From NCBI GenBank assembly GCA_015832175.1, contig WJXW01000009.1, positions 1,488,001 to 1,552,000 of the forward strand: a stretch of 64,000 bases of DNA, read 5' to 3'. Each line of letters opens with the position of its first letter. The stretch's first letter is position 1. The stretch comes from Paraphaeosphaeria minitans (lineage: Eukaryota; Ascomycota; Dothideomycetes; Pleosporales; Didymosphaeriaceae). Shown piece by piece: positions 62,783 through 64,000 of the stretch. The position numbers and the translations under genes were made by a program. The notes below the pieces were generated by a model. The model did not search any database. It saw nothing but the letters and a program-made list of their open reading frames with translations, and was not told where the DNA came from.

Positions 62783-64000
62783 ATGCCGCCCAAAGGCAAA
62801 AAGGGCCAGCCGGCTGACAAAGCCAGAGCTGGCGAAGAGGAGCGCGAGAACCCGCTGCAGGCCGTGGTACGAGCTGCCTGTGCCCGCCCGTGGGAGCTAC
62901 GCATGCTGACTTGGTAGATACTTGCCGACCCGTTCGAGACGCGCTTCAGCCCGTTCACGCTCGAGCGCCCACGCGTCAGTACATGCGCTCGCATGCGCCG
63001 CGCATTGCTGACAGCTACCAGTGCCTTCTGCCCCTCGCGAATACCCCGCTCATCGAATACACCTTTGAGTTCCTCGCAAACGCCGGTGTTGAGGAAGTCT
63101 TTGTCTACTGTGGCGCGCACAGGGACCTCGTGGAAGAGTACATCAAGAAGTCAAAATGGTCCTCGCGGTCCTCCCCGTTCTCAAAGCTCGAGCTCATCCA
63201 GTCCACCTCGTACTCGATTGGCGATGCGATGCGCGACCTGGACACACGCGGTCTGCTGGTCGGCGACTTCCTCATGGTGTACGGCGATGTGGTCAGCAAC
63301 CTGCCGCTGGAGTCGGCACTTGCTGAACACAGGGCTAGACGCGCAAAGGACAAGAATGCGATCATGACCATGGTGCTAAGGGAGGCCGGGACAATCCACA
63401 GGACGAAAGCGCAGGCCACGAGTCCGGTGTTCGTCATCGATCCTACCAAGGATAGATGCCTCCATTTCGAGCAGATGCCGAACAAAGACCAGACACACTT
63501 TTTGTCCATCGACCCCGAGCTCCTCTCTGATCACCAGGAGATTGACGTTCGGCAAGACTTGATCGACTGCGGCATTGATATCTGTACGCCAGACGTTCTG
63601 GCGCTCTGGAGCGATAATTTTGATTTCCAAGCGCCCCGAAAAGGCTTCCTGCACAGCGTACTCAAGGACTACGAGCTAAACGGCAAGACAATTCACACGC
63701 ACATCGTTTCGGATCACTATGCTGCTCGAGTTAGAAATTTGCACGCGTACGACGCCGTGAGCAGAGACATTGTATCGCGATGGGCGTACCCGCTCTGCCC
63801 TGACAGCAATCTCGTGCAGGGTCAGTCATATCGATTACAAAAGGGAAACATCTACAAAGAGGAGGGCGTTATACTAGCAAGAGATTGCGTCATCCTTCCA
63901 AAGACGGTTATTGGCCGTGGAACAAGCATCGGAGACGGCAGCGTAATCAAGAACAGCATCATAGGGCGACATTGCATCATTGGAAAGGGCGTGAACATTG
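62783..64000 (+). CDS. GCD6: Translation initiation factor eIF2B epsilon subunit (partial)
   Basis: Exons 62783-62866, 62918-62974 and 63022 to the window end, cut before the stop, about 374 residues shown of a protein usually near 700. This is the catalytic subunit of the eIF2B guanine exchange factor, a cytosolic complex that recharges eIF2 with GTP. The start MPPKGKKGQPADKARAGEEE is followed by the pyrophosphorylase-like domain: ILADPFETRFSPFTLERPR, CLLPLANTPLIEYTFEFLA, VEEVFVYCGAHRDLVEEYI, LVGDFLMVYGDVVSNLPL and CGIDICTPDVLALWSDNFDF. Left-handed beta-helix hexapeptide repeats begin at the window edge (VILPKTVIGRGTSIGDGSVI). The C-terminal HEAT domain that binds eIF2 lies beyond the window. 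Confidence 0.94.

Noticed and set aside
1..64000. tRNA genes, transposase or reverse transcriptase genes, biosynthetic core enzymes (PKS, NRPS, terpene synthase)
   Set aside because: I looked for B-box-like GGTTCGA contexts with cloverleaf partners, DDE or RT motifs and core-enzyme motifs, and saw none that held up. The P450 and hydrolase alone do not make a secondary metabolite cluster.

Overview
This window is eukaryotic DNA from a filamentous ascomycete (Pezizomycotina; Dothideomycetes is my best guess, from overall gene character rather than any single marker). Coding regions are broken by many short introns, mostly 44-60 bases, with GTRNGT donors, CTAAC/CTGAC branch motifs and YAG acceptors. 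Products are typical of such fungi: GH20 hexosaminidase, GH5 mannanase, a CYP52-like P450, an S/T-rich membrane protein, the Skn7 response regulator and a peroxisomal CoA ligase. There are no operons, CRISPR arrays, phage, rRNA or recognisable tRNA genes. All exon coordinates were worked out by hand from splice signals, reading-frame continuity and recalled family motifs. No alignment was run.

Layout. 1-9.5 kb: an S/T-rich single-pass membrane protein (-), an unrecognised 602-residue protein (+), a gene-poor 1.9 kb, a secreted germin/spherulin-like cupin (+) and a DUF167 protein (-). 10-15.6 kb: arginase, an alternative (type II) mitochondrial NADH dehydrogenase and a probable GPI-anchored Cys-rich secreted protein, all +. 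16-24 kb: a decayed WSC-domain gene, beta-N-acetylhexosaminidase (-), a decayed isochorismatase-type hydrolase, a CYP52-like P450 and an alpha/beta hydrolase. 25-31.5 kb: two fungal proteins of unknown function, a small cytochrome b5 (-) and the mitochondrial ABC exporter ATM1 (-).

31.8-43 kb: AIM24 (divergent from ATM1), an AT-hook protein (-), a coiled-coil protein (-), a SAM methyltransferase with an apparent frameshift (-), a DsbA/FrnE-type thiol oxidoreductase and a GH5 mannanase whose fourth exon follows a minisatellite-filled intron. 43-50 kb: PEX7 (-) back to back with an AlkB-like dioxygenase carrying CUE-like and GRF zinc-finger regions, then a membrane-anchored kelch protein. 50.8-57 kb: a sugar transporter (-), a PTS1-bearing acyl/aryl-CoA ligase (-), a 3-hydroxyacyl-CoA dehydrogenase-family protein (+) and a mitochondrial peroxiredoxin (-). 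57-64 kb: a minisatellite-rich divergent intergenic region, the transcription factor SKN7 (+) and the 5' part of eIF2B-epsilon (GCD6), cut by the window end.

How genes may work together. Several head-to-head pairs join related functions: ATM1/AIM24 (both mitochondrial), CoA ligase/3-hydroxyacyl-CoA dehydrogenase (acyl-CoA metabolism) and peroxiredoxin/SKN7 (oxidative stress enzyme and oxidative stress regulator). These links are inferences from position. I found no convincing undescribed multi-gene system. The most unusual signals are a mannanase intron made of about ten tandem copies of a unit containing CTAAC, stop-free introns that would insert residues at functional sites (cytochrome b5, Skn7), microexons of 16-17 bases, and three decaying or frameshifted genes.
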